Source: an uncultured bacterium
GTDB taxonomy: Bacteria > Bacillota > Clostridia > Lachnospirales > Lachnospiraceae
Assembly (NCBI GenBank): GCA_905215775.1
Contig: CAJMRM010000008.1
Location: forward strand, 3,573 to 67,572
Length of the DNA stretch: 64,000 nucleotides
Reading direction: 5' to 3'
A program made the translations under genes and the position numbers. Each line of letters begins with the position of its first letter. Position 1 is the first letter of the stretch. The notes under the pieces were generated by a model. It was not told the DNA's origin. It saw nothing but the letters and a program-made list of their open reading frames with translations, and did no database searches. Shown here piece by piece: positions 52,564 to 61,532 of the stretch.

Positions 52564-52592
52564 TTCCAACCACCGAAAAAATGTGATATGAT
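52564..52592 (+). promoter_or_regulatory. probable sigma-A promoter of carbamate kinase
   Basis: TTCCAA (52564-52569), 17-nt spacer, TATGAT (52587-52592). Good -10, weak -35. Confidence 0.45.
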
Positions 52593-52631
52593 AGGAGAAA
52601 TAGAACAATCCAGTGAAAGGAATTGATCCAT

Positions 52632-53561
52632 ATGGCAAAAAAGAGACTTGTACTGGCCCTGGGACACGACGCTCTGGGGACCAATCTTCCGGAACAGAAG
52701 GCTGCGGTTGCCAAAGCCGCCAAAACCATTGCAGATTTTATCCAGAACGGCTGGCAGGTGGTCATCACCCACGGAAATACTCCCCAGCTGGGAATGATCC
52801 ATACAGCCCTGAACGAACTGGCCAGGGAGCATAAGGAATATACGCCGGCCCCCATGTCTGTCTGCTCTGCCATGAGCCAGGGCTACATCGGATACGACCT
52901 TCAGAACGCCCTGCGTTCAGAGCTCATCAAGCGCGGCATCTATAAGCCCGTTTCCACGATCCTGACCCAGGTGACCGTGGATCCCTATGATGAATCCTCC
53001 TACACGCCTCTTAAGGTTGTCGGCCGTACCATGACTGCCGAAGAGGCAAAGGCCGAGGAAGCCAAGGGAAACTTCACCGTTAAGACGGAAAACGGCTACC
53101 GCCGGATCGTGGCAGCACCCAGACCCGTGGCCATCGTGGAGATCGACGCCATCAAGGCACTTCTGGATGCGGACCAGCTGGTCATTGCCGCAGGCGGCGG
53201 CGGAATCCCCGTTATGGAGCAGGGAACCAGCTTAAAGGGCGCCAGCGCCATCATTGAAAAGGACCGTTCTGCGGGACTTCTGGCAAAGGAAACCGATGCC
53301 GACGTTCTGATGTTCCTGACCGGCGTTGATAATGTATGCCTGAATTATGGCTCTGACCATGAGATCCATCTGGACAAGGTCACTGTCTCCGATGCAGAGC
53401 GCTACGCAAAGGAGGGCCAGTTCTCCGCCGGTTCCATGCTTCCCAAGGTCGAGGCTTCCATCGATTTCATAAATGCCGGAAAGGGCCGTCACGCCATTAT
53501 CACCTCTATGGATATGGCAAAGGATGCCCTGGCTGGACGGGGCGGCACTACCATCGCATAG
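52632..53561 (+). CDS. arcC: carbamate kinase
   Basis: A 309-residue amino-acid-kinase-family enzyme: LALGHDALG at the N-terminus, VVITHGNTPQLG near residue 47, and IAAGGGGIPV near 185, all carbamate kinase signatures. It makes ATP from carbamoyl phosphate in arginine or agmatine fermentation. No arginine deiminase or ornithine carbamoyltransferase gene is nearby. The frame allows a TTG three codons earlier; ATG at 52632 is preferred. It ends with its own terminator and so appears monocistronic. Confidence 0.92.
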   Translation: MAKKRLVLALGHDALGTNLPEQKAAVAKAAKTIADFIQNGWQVVITHGNTPQLGMIHTALNELAREHKEYTPAPMSVCSAMSQGYIGYDLQNALRSELIKRGIYKPVSTILTQVTVDPYDESSYTPLKVVGRTMTAEEAKAEEAKGNFTVKTENGYRRIVAAPRPVAIVEIDAIKALLDADQLVIAAGGGGIPVMEQGTSLKGASAIIEKDRSAGLLAKETDADVLMFLTGVDNVCLNYGSDHEIHLDKVTVSDAERYAKEGQFSAGSMLPKVEASIDFINAGKGRHAIITSMDMAKDALAGRGGTTIA

Positions 53562-53593
53562 CTCCTGACCCGGTACATATCTGGAAAACCATA

Positions 53594-53647
53594 AAAGGGG
53601 CTGTATTGAACCGCTCTTGCAGAGAGCCGGAATACAGTCCCTTTATT
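53594..53647 (+). terminator. rho-independent terminator of arcC
   Basis: AAAGGG(G)CTGTATT pairs with AATACAG(T)CCCTTT, with an inner GCTCT/AGAGC stem; the A- and T-flanks make it potentially bidirectional. Confidence 0.8.
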
Positions 53648-53761
53648 ACTATTCGGCGTTGGAACACATGAGAAACCGGCCGGTCCGCAGAGTCCGGCAC
53701 CGGCTTTGCCGCCGCTCCCCGGAGCAGGCCAGCCGTATTTTCTATCATCAGGAGAAAAGAA

Positions 53762-54721
53762 ATGATAAAGAAATCCTTTTTAAGCAAAAGCCTGATGGCC
53801 TTACTTCTCGCAGCTTCGATTTTTAACGCTTCTGCTCTGCCCGCCAAGGCAGAGCCCCGGTACGATACCAATGAAATGGTCCAGTATGGAGCCACCGGCT
53901 ATCCCATCGTTATCCAGTCACAATACCGGGATGGTTTCCTCCAACCCTATCAGGAAGAGCAGGCCGCCCGGGATCCCGCCATAGCGCACCTTCTGGGCAA
54001 TACAGGCCTGTACGAATACAATGGCCAGGTTATCTACCTGACGTCCTCAAAGCAGCCCAAAGTGGCATTGGTGACTTACTATTATAGGAATTCCGACGGA
54101 ATGAGCACCTCCTGTACCCTGTACTGCGATTCCCAGGGCCACATAAGAGAATACACAGAGGAGTCAAGGGCCGCCATCGACGCAGAGATCGCGGAGCATC
54201 TGGCCCGTCTGGAGGCGGAGTTCCAGACGCAGTATGGAATTTCCCTTTCTCATAGAAAGACTTTTTCCATTGATGAAAGGTATGAGTTTGCTAACACGGT
54301 GAAAGACCTTCTGGCGGATTATCCGCCTGGCAGTGTCCGGATCATTGCCGACGCTTCCCAGGCAGCCACAGGAAAGCCTCTGAAATTTCAGTCCATCTAT
54401 ATCGATTCCAATGGAACTACAAATGCCGGCATGGGGGTCATGGGAACCTATTCATCGGATTCCAACATAGTCCAGACGAACGGATGGCTGATAGAAACAG
54501 CCCATGAGCTGGGTCATGCAATGGAATCGCCCCTGAATAAAGCCTCCGGAGGAAAGCTCCGCCAGGACTTTGCCGAAACCTTTTCCGATGCCATGAATTT
54601 CACCACAACGGAGCTGCAGGCTGCAGTAAACCGCGGCACTATGGCGGCGGAGTATTTTCAGAAGGTGGTCTATGTGAAGCAGCTCTTCAACCAGTATGCC
54701 GGGACAACCGTGCTCCAGTAG
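53762..54721 (+). CDS. secreted protein with HELGH metallopeptidase-like motif
   Basis: A 319-residue protein with a clear signal peptide (KKSFLSKSLMALLLAAS, cleavage probably after ALPAKA near residue 30). Residues about 245-270 read ETAHELGHAMES then FAETFSDAMNF: HExxH with a glutamate 20-odd residues later, the zinc-site layout of gluzincin-like metallopeptidases. The rest is not recognised. A secreted peptidase acting on wall or extracellular protein is inferred. AGGAGAAAAGAA precedes the ATG. It lies between two housekeeping genes with no obvious partner. Confidence 0.6.
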   Translation: MIKKSFLSKSLMALLLAASIFNASALPAKAEPRYDTNEMVQYGATGYPIVIQSQYRDGFLQPYQEEQAARDPAIAHLLGNTGLYEYNGQVIYLTSSKQPKVALVTYYYRNSDGMSTSCTLYCDSQGHIREYTEESRAAIDAEIAEHLARLEAEFQTQYGISLSHRKTFSIDERYEFANTVKDLLADYPPGSVRIIADASQAATGKPLKFQSIYIDSNGTTNAGMGVMGTYSSDSNIVQTNGWLIETAHELGHAMESPLNKASGGKLRQDFAETFSDAMNFTTTELQAAVNRGTMAAEYFQKVVYVKQLFNQYAGTTVLQ

Positions 54722-54807
54722 CCCGCCGGACCCCGTTTATCCATACCGGCCCCGGAAAAGCGTCCCATAACCGCCGATCCGTCCGTGGTATATGAAAAGG
54801 AGAAATC

Positions 54808-55452
54808 ATGCTGCCCGATATCAACGTTTATAAGCTTCTGGAGATCGTCGGGACCATTGCCTTTGCCAGCTCCGGGGCCATGGTGGCCGTAAAGCGCCGT
54901 CTGGACTATCTGGGGATCGTGGTCCTGGGTGTCACCACCGCCGTAGGCGGAGGCATGTGCCGGGATATTCTCATCGGCCATACGCCTCCGGGAATGTTCC
55001 TGGATCCCACCAACACCATCATTGCCTTCTGGACCGTCAACTGCATGTTTCTGACCATCCGTCTGAAATGGAGCCAGCTTTTTCATCTCCAGGGGAAAAC
55101 CTACGACAATATCATGAATTTTCTGGACGCAGTGGGGCTGGGGCTTTTCACCGCCACCGGAGTCAATATGGCCATCAGCGCCGGGTACGGAGACAATGGC
55201 TTTCTCTGCGCCTTTCTGGGCGTTATGACCGGAGTAGGCGGAGGGATCCTGCGGGATATCCTTTCCGGCCAGACTCCTGTGGTCCTCCGCAGGCATATCT
55301 ATGCCTGCGCCTCCATTGCCGGAGCGGTCTCCTATCTGCTCTTCATGCAGACCGCAGACCACAACCTGTCCATGTTTTTAAGCTCCTCCATCGTAGTGCT
55401 GATCCGCCTTCTGGCCAGAAAATACGACTGGAATCTTCCAGGAGCCCAATAG
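54808..55452 (+). CDS. UPF0126 / TRIC-like membrane protein
   Basis: A 214-residue membrane protein with seven hydrophobic segments built from two related halves: each contains a glycine-rich GVTTAVGGGMCRDIL or GVMTGVGGGILRDIL signature, diagnostic of the UPF0126 (YicG/YadS) family, now linked to trimeric intracellular cation channels. GGAGAAATC precedes the ATG. Physiological ion and role in bacteria are not settled. Confidence 0.88.
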   Translation: MLPDINVYKLLEIVGTIAFASSGAMVAVKRRLDYLGIVVLGVTTAVGGGMCRDILIGHTPPGMFLDPTNTIIAFWTVNCMFLTIRLKWSQLFHLQGKTYDNIMNFLDAVGLGLFTATGVNMAISAGYGDNGFLCAFLGVMTGVGGGILRDILSGQTPVVLRRHIYACASIAGAVSYLLFMQTADHNLSMFLSSSIVVLIRLLARKYDWNLPGAQ

Positions 55453-55455
55453 AAG

Positions 55456-55914
55456 CTACAGCTCCTTTTCCAGCTCTCCGATCTGGGATTCCCCCACCAC
55501 CCGGATCCCATATCCGGACAGAAGGGCTGCCGTTTTTCCCATGCCCGGGACCAGGGTATGGGAAAAGCTGCCGTTATAGATGCCGCTGCAGCCGCAGGAG
55601 GGGCTCTTTTCTTTTAAAATAGCGATGGTACAGCCGTATTTTTTCGCTTCCCTTAATGCCAGATCCGCCCCCAGAAGAAATTCGGCAGTCACATTCCTGT
55701 CCTCGGTGTTGACGACGACTCCGTCGTCCTCCCGCACCTCCGAGGCCGGTCTCGGGGTGGAAAGCCCTCCCAGCTGTTCCGGGCAGACCGAATGAAACTC
55801 TGCCTTTCCCTCCATGCGCTTCATAAATTCCAGCAGCGCTTCATTTCTGTTATTTCCTCCGTCCCACTTGCAGTTCTCGCCTGTAAGGCAGGCGCTCACA
55901 AGAATCTGTATCAT
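55456..55914 (-). CDS. DUF523 family protein
   Basis: A 152-residue protein with the DUF523 features SACLTGENCKWDGGNN at the N-terminus, CPEQLGGLSTPRPASE, and SPSCGCSGIYNGSF. The conserved cysteines suggest a metal or Fe-S site. Function not known. It overlaps nothing and ends 3 nt from the convergent UPF0126 gene. Confidence 0.88.
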   Translation of the reverse strand: MIQILVSACLTGENCKWDGGNNRNEALLEFMKRMEGKAEFHSVCPEQLGGLSTPRPASEVREDDGVVVNTEDRNVTAEFLLGADLALREAKKYGCTIAILKEKSPSCGCSGIYNGSFSHTLVPGMGKTAALLSGYGIRVVGESQIGELEKEL

Positions 55915-55935
55915 AATGCTCTCCCTGTTTTCGTA

Positions 55936-55982
55936 TAAAAACCGGGGCCGCCTCTGCGTTCCCGCAGAAGCATGCCCCCGGT
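55936..55982 (-). terminator. rho-independent terminator of typA
   Basis: On the minus strand ACCGGGG pairs with CCCCGGT, with an inner TTCTGCG/CGCAGAG stem and GGAA loop, followed by TTTT. It lies 44 nt after the typA stop. Confidence 0.85.
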
Positions 55983-56025
55983 CTGTTCCGGCGCTTTCCG
56001 CCGTTTCTTCTTTTTTTCAGTCCAG

Positions 56026-57864
56026 CTACTGGTTCTTCTTGCTGATCATGGCCCTCTTTCTCAAGGTGGGATCCAGGATCTTTTTCCGGATCCTCAGGCT
56101 CTTGGGCGTTACCTCCAGAAGCTCGTCGGTATCAATGAAATCCAGACACTGCTCCAGGCTCATGTCCTTGGGCGGCGTCAGCTTCAGCGCCTCGTCGGAG
56201 CTGGAGGAACGGGTATTGGTCAGCTTCTTTGTCTTGCAGACATTCAGCTCAATATCCTCGGCCTTGGGGCACTCTCCTACGACCATACCGGAATATACTT
56301 TAACGCCGGGCCCGATGAACAGATTTCCTCTCTCCTGGGCGTTGAACAGGCCGTAGGTAATGGACTCGCCGGCCTCAAAAGCGATCAGGGAGCCGTTTTT
56401 CCGGTAATTTAGCTCGCCCTTAAACGGCGCATAGCCGTCGAAGATGGTATTTAGGATGCCATTTCCCTTGGTATCGGTCATGAACTCGCCGCGGTAGCCG
56501 ATGAGGCCTCTGGACGGAATGGAAAATTCCAGCCTGGTATAGCCGCCGTTGGCCGGGCTCATTCCCTGAAGCTCTCCCTTTCTGCTGGTGAGCTTCTGGA
56601 TCACAGAGCCGGAATACTCCTCCGGAACATCCACATAAGCCAGCTCCATGGGCTCCAGCTTCCGGTTCCTCTCATCATATTTATAGATCACCTCTGCCTT
56701 GCTGACCGCAAATTCAAAGCCCTCCCGGCGCATGTTCTCAATGAGAACGGACAGGTGCAGCTCTCCACGGCCGGAGACCTTAAAGCAGTCGGCAGAATCT
56801 GTCTCCTCCACCCGCAGGCTCACATCCGTATTCAGCTCCCGGAACAGACGCTCCCGGATATGGCGGGAAGTGATGAATTTTCCCTCCTGGCCGGCCAGGG
56901 GACTGTCGTTTACCATGAAGTTCATGGAGATGGTCGGCTCAGAGATCTTCTGGAACGGAATCGCCACCGGATTCTCCGGGGAGCAGATCGTATCGCCGAT
57001 GTGGATATCCGGGATACCGGACACTGCCACAATGGAGCCGATCTCCGCGCTCTGGACCTCCGCCCGGTTCAGGCCGTCGAACTCATACAGCTTTCCGATC
57101 TTCACTCTCCGTCTCTTATCCATATCATGATGGTTTACGATGACGCAGTCCTGGTTGACCCGAAGGGAGCCGTTGTCGATCTTTCCGATGCCGATCCGGC
57201 CCACATACTCGTTATAGTCAATGGTGCTGATCAGAAGCTGGGGATCGGCCTCCGGATCTCCCTCCGGAGCCGGGATATAGCTGATGATCGTCTCAAATAA
57301 CGGGCTCATATCCACTTCCGGATCATCCAGCTCTTTTTTTGCAAAGCCGGCCCTGGCGGAAGCGTATACGAAGGGGCAGTCCAGCTGCTCATCGGACGCG
57401 TCCAGATCCATGAAAAGCTCCAGGGTCTCGTCGATCACATCCGCCGGTCTCGCCTCCGGGCGGTCGATCTTATTGATGCAGACGATCACGTGCAGATCCA
57501 GCTCCAGGGCTTTCTGAAGCACAAATTTTGTCTGGGGCATGGGTCCCTCAAAGGCGTCCACCACCAGGACCACGCCGTCCACCATCTTAAGGACACGCTC
57601 CACCTCGCCGCCGAAATCTGCGTGGCCTGGCGTGTCGATGATATTGATCTTTACGCCTTTATAAAAAACTGCGGTATTTTTAGAAAGGATCGTGATACCG
57701 CGCTCTCTCTCAATGTCATTGGAGTCCATGACGCGCTCCACCACTTCCTGGTTGGCGCGGAACACGCCGCTCTGGCGCAGAAGCTGATCCACCAGAGTGG
57801 TCTTGCCGTGGTCTACATGGGCAATGATCGCTATGTTTCTGATATCCTCGCGTTTGATCTTCAT
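56026..57864 (-). CDS. typA: ribosome-associated GTPase TypA/BipA
   Basis: This 612-residue protein has the complete GTPase motif set: AHVDHGKTTL, DTPGHADFGGEV, NKIDRP and a SAR-type G5, followed by the domain II, III and V architecture and the TypA-specific C-terminal domain (GLFNAQERGNLFIGPG). TypA helps 50S assembly and stress or cold growth. It has its own strong promoter and terminator. GAGGAGTTTT precedes the ATG. Confidence 0.95.
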   Translation of the reverse strand: MKIKREDIRNIAIIAHVDHGKTTLVDQLLRQSGVFRANQEVVERVMDSNDIERERGITILSKNTAVFYKGVKINIIDTPGHADFGGEVERVLKMVDGVVLVVDAFEGPMPQTKFVLQKALELDLHVIVCINKIDRPEARPADVIDETLELFMDLDASDEQLDCPFVYASARAGFAKKELDDPEVDMSPLFETIISYIPAPEGDPEADPQLLISTIDYNEYVGRIGIGKIDNGSLRVNQDCVIVNHHDMDKRRRVKIGKLYEFDGLNRAEVQSAEIGSIVAVSGIPDIHIGDTICSPENPVAIPFQKISEPTISMNFMVNDSPLAGQEGKFITSRHIRERLFRELNTDVSLRVEETDSADCFKVSGRGELHLSVLIENMRREGFEFAVSKAEVIYKYDERNRKLEPMELAYVDVPEEYSGSVIQKLTSRKGELQGMSPANGGYTRLEFSIPSRGLIGYRGEFMTDTKGNGILNTIFDGYAPFKGELNYRKNGSLIAFEAGESITYGLFNAQERGNLFIGPGVKVYSGMVVGECPKAEDIELNVCKTKKLTNTRSSSSDEALKLTPPKDMSLEQCLDFIDTDELLEVTPKSLRIRKKILDPTLRKRAMISKKNQ

Positions 57865-57907
57865 AAAACTCCTCTTTCCTGACTCAAAACTGATTTACCG
57901 ACTCCCG

Positions 57908-57936
57908 ATTATAGCATTATGAGCGGTAAAATGCAA
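57908..57936 (-). promoter_or_regulatory. sigma-A promoter of typA
   Basis: Minus strand TTGCAT (57936-57931), 17-nt spacer, perfect TATAAT (57913-57908), 44 nt upstream of the start codon. Confidence 0.82.
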
Positions 57937-57943
57937 TCAAATC

Positions 57944-58600
57944 TTAAGCTTCAAATAAAATTACTTCCTTATTTAAAAGACCATACCATATTTCATCGCC
58001 TTTTTCCAGCCGTGCGCCGCCGTTAGTCCCCTCCGTCAGCTTCTTCTCCAGCGTTTCGTACAGATCCGCCGGAACCAGAAGCCTGAACTCCACCTGGTCT
58101 GTATAGATGCTGTCCATGACCGTAATCTTTTCCTGTCCCAGGATATACTGGATCTTTCCGACTCCCGTATAGCCCGTCGTTACGTTCATCTGAAACGCCC
58201 TGGCCTTTTCCACGATCCGGCTGTTTAAAAGCCCTTCCTTTACAGCGCCTGAATATGCGCGCACCAGTCCTCCGGTCCCCAGCAGGGTCCCGCCGAAATA
58301 CCGGGTCACCACCACGCAGATATCGTGGACATCCTCTCCCAGGAGCACGTCCAGCATGGGGCGTCCCGCCGTCTGGGCCGGCTCCCCGTCGTCGCTGCAG
58401 CGGGTCAGCTCGTGGTTCCTGCCGATCGTAAAGGCCGAGCAGTTATGGGATGCGTCCCAATATTTCTTTTTCATTTCCCCGATGAAGGCCGCAGCCTCCT
58501 CCTCCGAGCTTACGGGCCGGGTGGTGGCGATGAACCTGGACTTTTTTACCTCCGTCTCTCCCTCGCCGCCCTCATAAAGGATCTTATAACGATCTGCCAT
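57944..58600 (-). CDS. YigZ/IMPACT family protein
   Basis: A 218-residue protein of the YigZ/UPF0029 family: KKSRFIATTRPVSSEEEAAAFI at the start, DDGEPAQTAGRPMLDVL near residue 75, and VVTRYFGGTLLGTGGLVRAYSGA near 100, all typical. The C-terminal domain is the usual EF-G-IV-like fold. The biochemical role is unknown. GGGAGGATGCAGG precedes the ATG. A TTGACA-17-TAAGAA pair lies upstream at about 58645-58673. Confidence 0.87.
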   Translation of the reverse strand: MADRYKILYEGGEGETEVKKSRFIATTRPVSSEEEAAAFIGEMKKKYWDASHNCSAFTIGRNHELTRCSDDGEPAQTAGRPMLDVLLGEDVHDICVVVTRYFGGTLLGTGGLVRAYSGAVKEGLLNSRIVEKARAFQMNVTTGYTGVGKIQYILGQEKITVMDSIYTDQVEFRLLVPADLYETLEKKLTEGTNGGARLEKGDEIWYGLLNKEVILFEA

Positions 58601-58712
58601 CCTGCATCCTCCCTTGTGTCATTTATTTCTGAATTCATAATTTTTTCTTACTGTTTCCCCACTTTACTGTCAAAAATATCATAATACAAACAAAACTTTT
58701 CCACAATAGGTA

Positions 58713-58741
58713 TTTATTATTCTGGAGAAGTTTGTTATAAT
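58713..58741 (+). promoter_or_regulatory. sigma-A promoter of the class A PBP gene
   Basis: Perfect TATAAT (58736-58741) with a weak TTTATT -35 at 17-nt spacing, 27 nt from the start codon. Confidence 0.55.
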
Positions 58742-58767
58742 GGGGAAATATAAAGGAGGCTTCCTGA

Positions 58768-61446
58768 ATGAATTATGGAAAAAATGAAGTAGCCAGAAAG
58801 CTGCAGAAATCCAGTTCAAAGGCCCAGAAGGTCACTTCCAAGCTGGTCCTCTGGCTTGTGAAGCTGGTCCTGGTCCTTTTTACTGTGGGGATCATACTTT
58901 CTGTAAGCCTGGGCTACGGTATCTTTAAAGGGATCATCGACGCCGCGCCGGAGATCGACGTGGCCAGCATCGAGCCCAGCGGGTACGCGACCATGGTTTA
59001 TGATAGCAAGGGCAATCTGACGGAAACGCTGGTAAAATCCGGTTCCAACCGTCTGGAGGCCACATACGAAGAGCTGCCCCAGTGCCTGATCGATGCCTTT
59101 GTAGCCATTGAGGATTCCCGTTTCTGGTCCCACCACGGTGTGGATCCCCGTTCAATGATCCGTGCGGCAGTGGGCGTCCTCACCAATGAGCCAGCCGGCG
59201 GCGGCAGCACCCTGACCCAGCAGCTGATCAAGAACAATATCTTTGCCGGCGGAAACGAGGATTCCTTCGGCGAGAAGCTGGAACGGAAGATCCAGGAGCA
59301 GTATCTGGCCATCCAGCTGGAAAAGATCATGGACAAGGAGATCATCCTCAAAAACTATCTGAACACCATCAACCTGGGGAATAATACTCTGGGCGTGAAA
59401 TCCGCCGCCAAGCGGTATTTCGGAAAGGATGTGTCCGAGCTGACCCTTTCCGAGTCCACGGTCATTGCCGGCATCACCCAGAACCCCACCAAATATAATC
59501 CCCTGTCGGAAAAAGGCAGGAAAAACAACGAGGAAAAGCGCCGGGTGATCCTCCAGTATATGTATGAGCAGGGAAAGATCACCAAAGAGGAGCAGGAGGA
59601 GGCCCTGGCAGACAACGTCTACTCCAGGATCCAGAACGTGGATCTTGTGACCCAGGAAAGCCAGACTCCCTATTCCTATTTCACGGACGAGCTGACGGAG
59701 CAGGTCATGACCGCCCTCCAGGAACAGCTGGGCTATACGGAGTCCCAGGCATCCAATCTTCTGTACGCCGGAGGACTTTCCATCTATACCACCCAGGATC
59801 CGGATATCCAGGCCATTGTGGACGAGGAGGTCAATAATCCGGATAACTACGACGTGGTATACTATTCCGTCGATTACCGGCTCTCTATCCAGCATGGGGA
59901 CGAGACCGTCACCAACTATTCGGACGAGACCATGAAGACATATTACCGGACAGAGCTGGGCCAGACCTCCTACGACGGTCTGTTCCGCACGAAGGAGGAG
60001 GCCAACGAGGCCATCGCCGCCTATAAGGCCGCTGTGACAAAAGAGAGCGATACGGTTCTGGGCGAGGTGGTCTACTATATTCTGCAGCCCCAGATTTCCT
60101 TCGTCCTCATGGACCAGCATACGGGCTATGTAAAAGCGGTCAACGGCGGCCGCGGAACTAAAGAGATCAGCCTGTCCTTAAACCGTGCCACCAACACCCT
60201 GCGTCAGCCAGGCTCCACCTTTAAGGTGCTGACCGCCTTTGCGCCGGCTCTGGACACCTGCGGAGCCACCCTGAGCACGGTCTACTATGACGCCCCCTAT
60301 ACGGTTGGCCAGAAAACCTTCCGGAACTGGTATTCCAAGAAGGGATATATGGGATACAGCACCATCCGCGACGGCATCGTTTATTCGATGAACATTGTGG
60401 CCGTCCGCTGTATGATGGAGACGGTAACGCCCCAACTGGGCGTGGAATACGCCCGGAATTTCGGGATCACCTCTCTGACAGAAACGGATTACAATGCGGC
60501 CACGGCCTTGGGAGGCATCACCAAGGGCGTTTCCAACCTGGAACTCACCGGAGCCTACGCCACCATCGCCAACGGCGGGATCTATACGAAGCCTGTTTTC
60601 TTCACAAAGATCCTGGATCACAACGGAAAAGTCCTTCTGGAGAATGAGCCCCAGACCAAACGGGTCCTTAAGGATTCCACGACCTTTCTCCTGACCGACG
60701 CCCTGGCAGAGTCCATGGAAAGCAGCCGCATGTACGCTTCTCCCGGCATCAGCCTGAATTCCACCAGCGTACCAGCCAATATCCCTGGTATGTCCAATGC
60801 CGGAAAATCCGGTACGACCACCAGCAACGTGGATATCTGGTTTGTGGGCTATACACCGTACTATACTGCCGGCATATGGTCCGGCTGTGACGATAACCAG
60901 AAGATTTCGGCCATCGGAAGCAGCACCTCCTACCACAAACGGATCTGGCGGCAGATCATGACCCGGGTACATGAGGGACTGGCCGATACCGGCTTCCCGG
61001 TTCCCGACTCCATTGAAACCGCCAGCGTATGCCGCAAGTCCGGAATGCTGCCGAATCCCGGCGTCTGTGAAGCGGATCCCAGAGGCAGCGCCGTTTATAC
61101 GGAGTATTTTGCCAAAGGAACCGTTCCCACCCAGGTCTGCGACCATCATGTGGCCATTACGGTCTGCGGGGAATCCGGAGGACTTCCCACAGAGTTCTGC
61201 CCGCTGGAATCCAGACTCAGCCGTACAGTTGTGGTCACGCCGGAGGGAGAATCCGGAGGAACCGACGATTCCAACTATGCAATGCCAGGCCCCTGCCCGA
61301 TCCATACCCAGTCTGCTGTGGTGCTGCCTCCAGAAAATGAGACCCACGCTCCCGACGGCGGAATGGTCCCGGAAACCACGGCTCCCTTTATCCCCAGCTC
61401 TCCGCTGGATGATATCTATATTCCCGTGGGGCCCGGATATATGTAA
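58768..61446 (+). CDS. class A penicillin-binding protein (PBP1a-like)
   Basis: An 892-residue bifunctional cell-wall synthase. One TM at about residues 27-52. The glycosyltransferase (GT51) domain shows EDSRFWSHHGVD and GGSTLTQQLIKN; the transpeptidase domain has SxxK in RQPGSTFKVL, SxN in YSMNIV and KSGTT in place of KTG. The C-terminal about 150 residues are cysteine-containing and end in a Pro/Glu-rich tail. It polymerises and cross-links peptidoglycan outside the membrane. AAAGGAGGCTTCCTGA precedes the ATG. Confidence 0.93.
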   Translation: MNYGKNEVARKLQKSSSKAQKVTSKLVLWLVKLVLVLFTVGIILSVSLGYGIFKGIIDAAPEIDVASIEPSGYATMVYDSKGNLTETLVKSGSNRLEATYEELPQCLIDAFVAIEDSRFWSHHGVDPRSMIRAAVGVLTNEPAGGGSTLTQQLIKNNIFAGGNEDSFGEKLERKIQEQYLAIQLEKIMDKEIILKNYLNTINLGNNTLGVKSAAKRYFGKDVSELTLSESTVIAGITQNPTKYNPLSEKGRKNNEEKRRVILQYMYEQGKITKEEQEEALADNVYSRIQNVDLVTQESQTPYSYFTDELTEQVMTALQEQLGYTESQASNLLYAGGLSIYTTQDPDIQAIVDEEVNNPDNYDVVYYSVDYRLSIQHGDETVTNYSDETMKTYYRTELGQTSYDGLFRTKEEANEAIAAYKAAVTKESDTVLGEVVYYILQPQISFVLMDQHTGYVKAVNGGRGTKEISLSLNRATNTLRQPGSTFKVLTAFAPALDTCGATLSTVYYDAPYTVGQKTFRNWYSKKGYMGYSTIRDGIVYSMNIVAVRCMMETVTPQLGVEYARNFGITSLTETDYNAATALGGITKGVSNLELTGAYATIANGGIYTKPVFFTKILDHNGKVLLENEPQTKRVLKDSTTFLLTDALAESMESSRMYASPGISLNSTSVPANIPGMSNAGKSGTTTSNVDIWFVGYTPYYTAGIWSGCDDNQKISAIGSSTSYHKRIWRQIMTRVHEGLADTGFPVPDSIETASVCRKSGMLPNPGVCEADPRGSAVYTEYFAKGTVPTQVCDHHVAITVCGESGGLPTEFCPLESRLSRTVVVTPEGESGGTDDSNYAMPGPCPIHTQSAVVLPPENETHAPDGGMVPETTAPFIPSSPLDDIYIPVGPGYM

Positions 61447-61456
61447 TACCAGATAT

Positions 61457-61506
61457 AAAATGCGCCCCGGCGTTTCAGTGATCTGAAATGGCCGGGGCGC
61501 ATTTTT
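61457..61506. terminator. bidirectional rho-independent terminator between PBP and serpin genes
   Basis: AAAATGCGCCCCGGC pairs with GCCGGGGCGCATTTTT, with an inner TTTCA/TGAAA stem. A- and T-runs on both sides serve both converging genes. Confidence 0.88.
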
Positions 61507-61532
61507 CTCTGGTTTCTGATTCCTATATATTT

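Noticed and set aside
52632..53561. Arginine deiminase operon around carbamate kinase
   Set aside because: No arcA, arcB or arcD gene nearby; the kinase has its own promoter and terminator.
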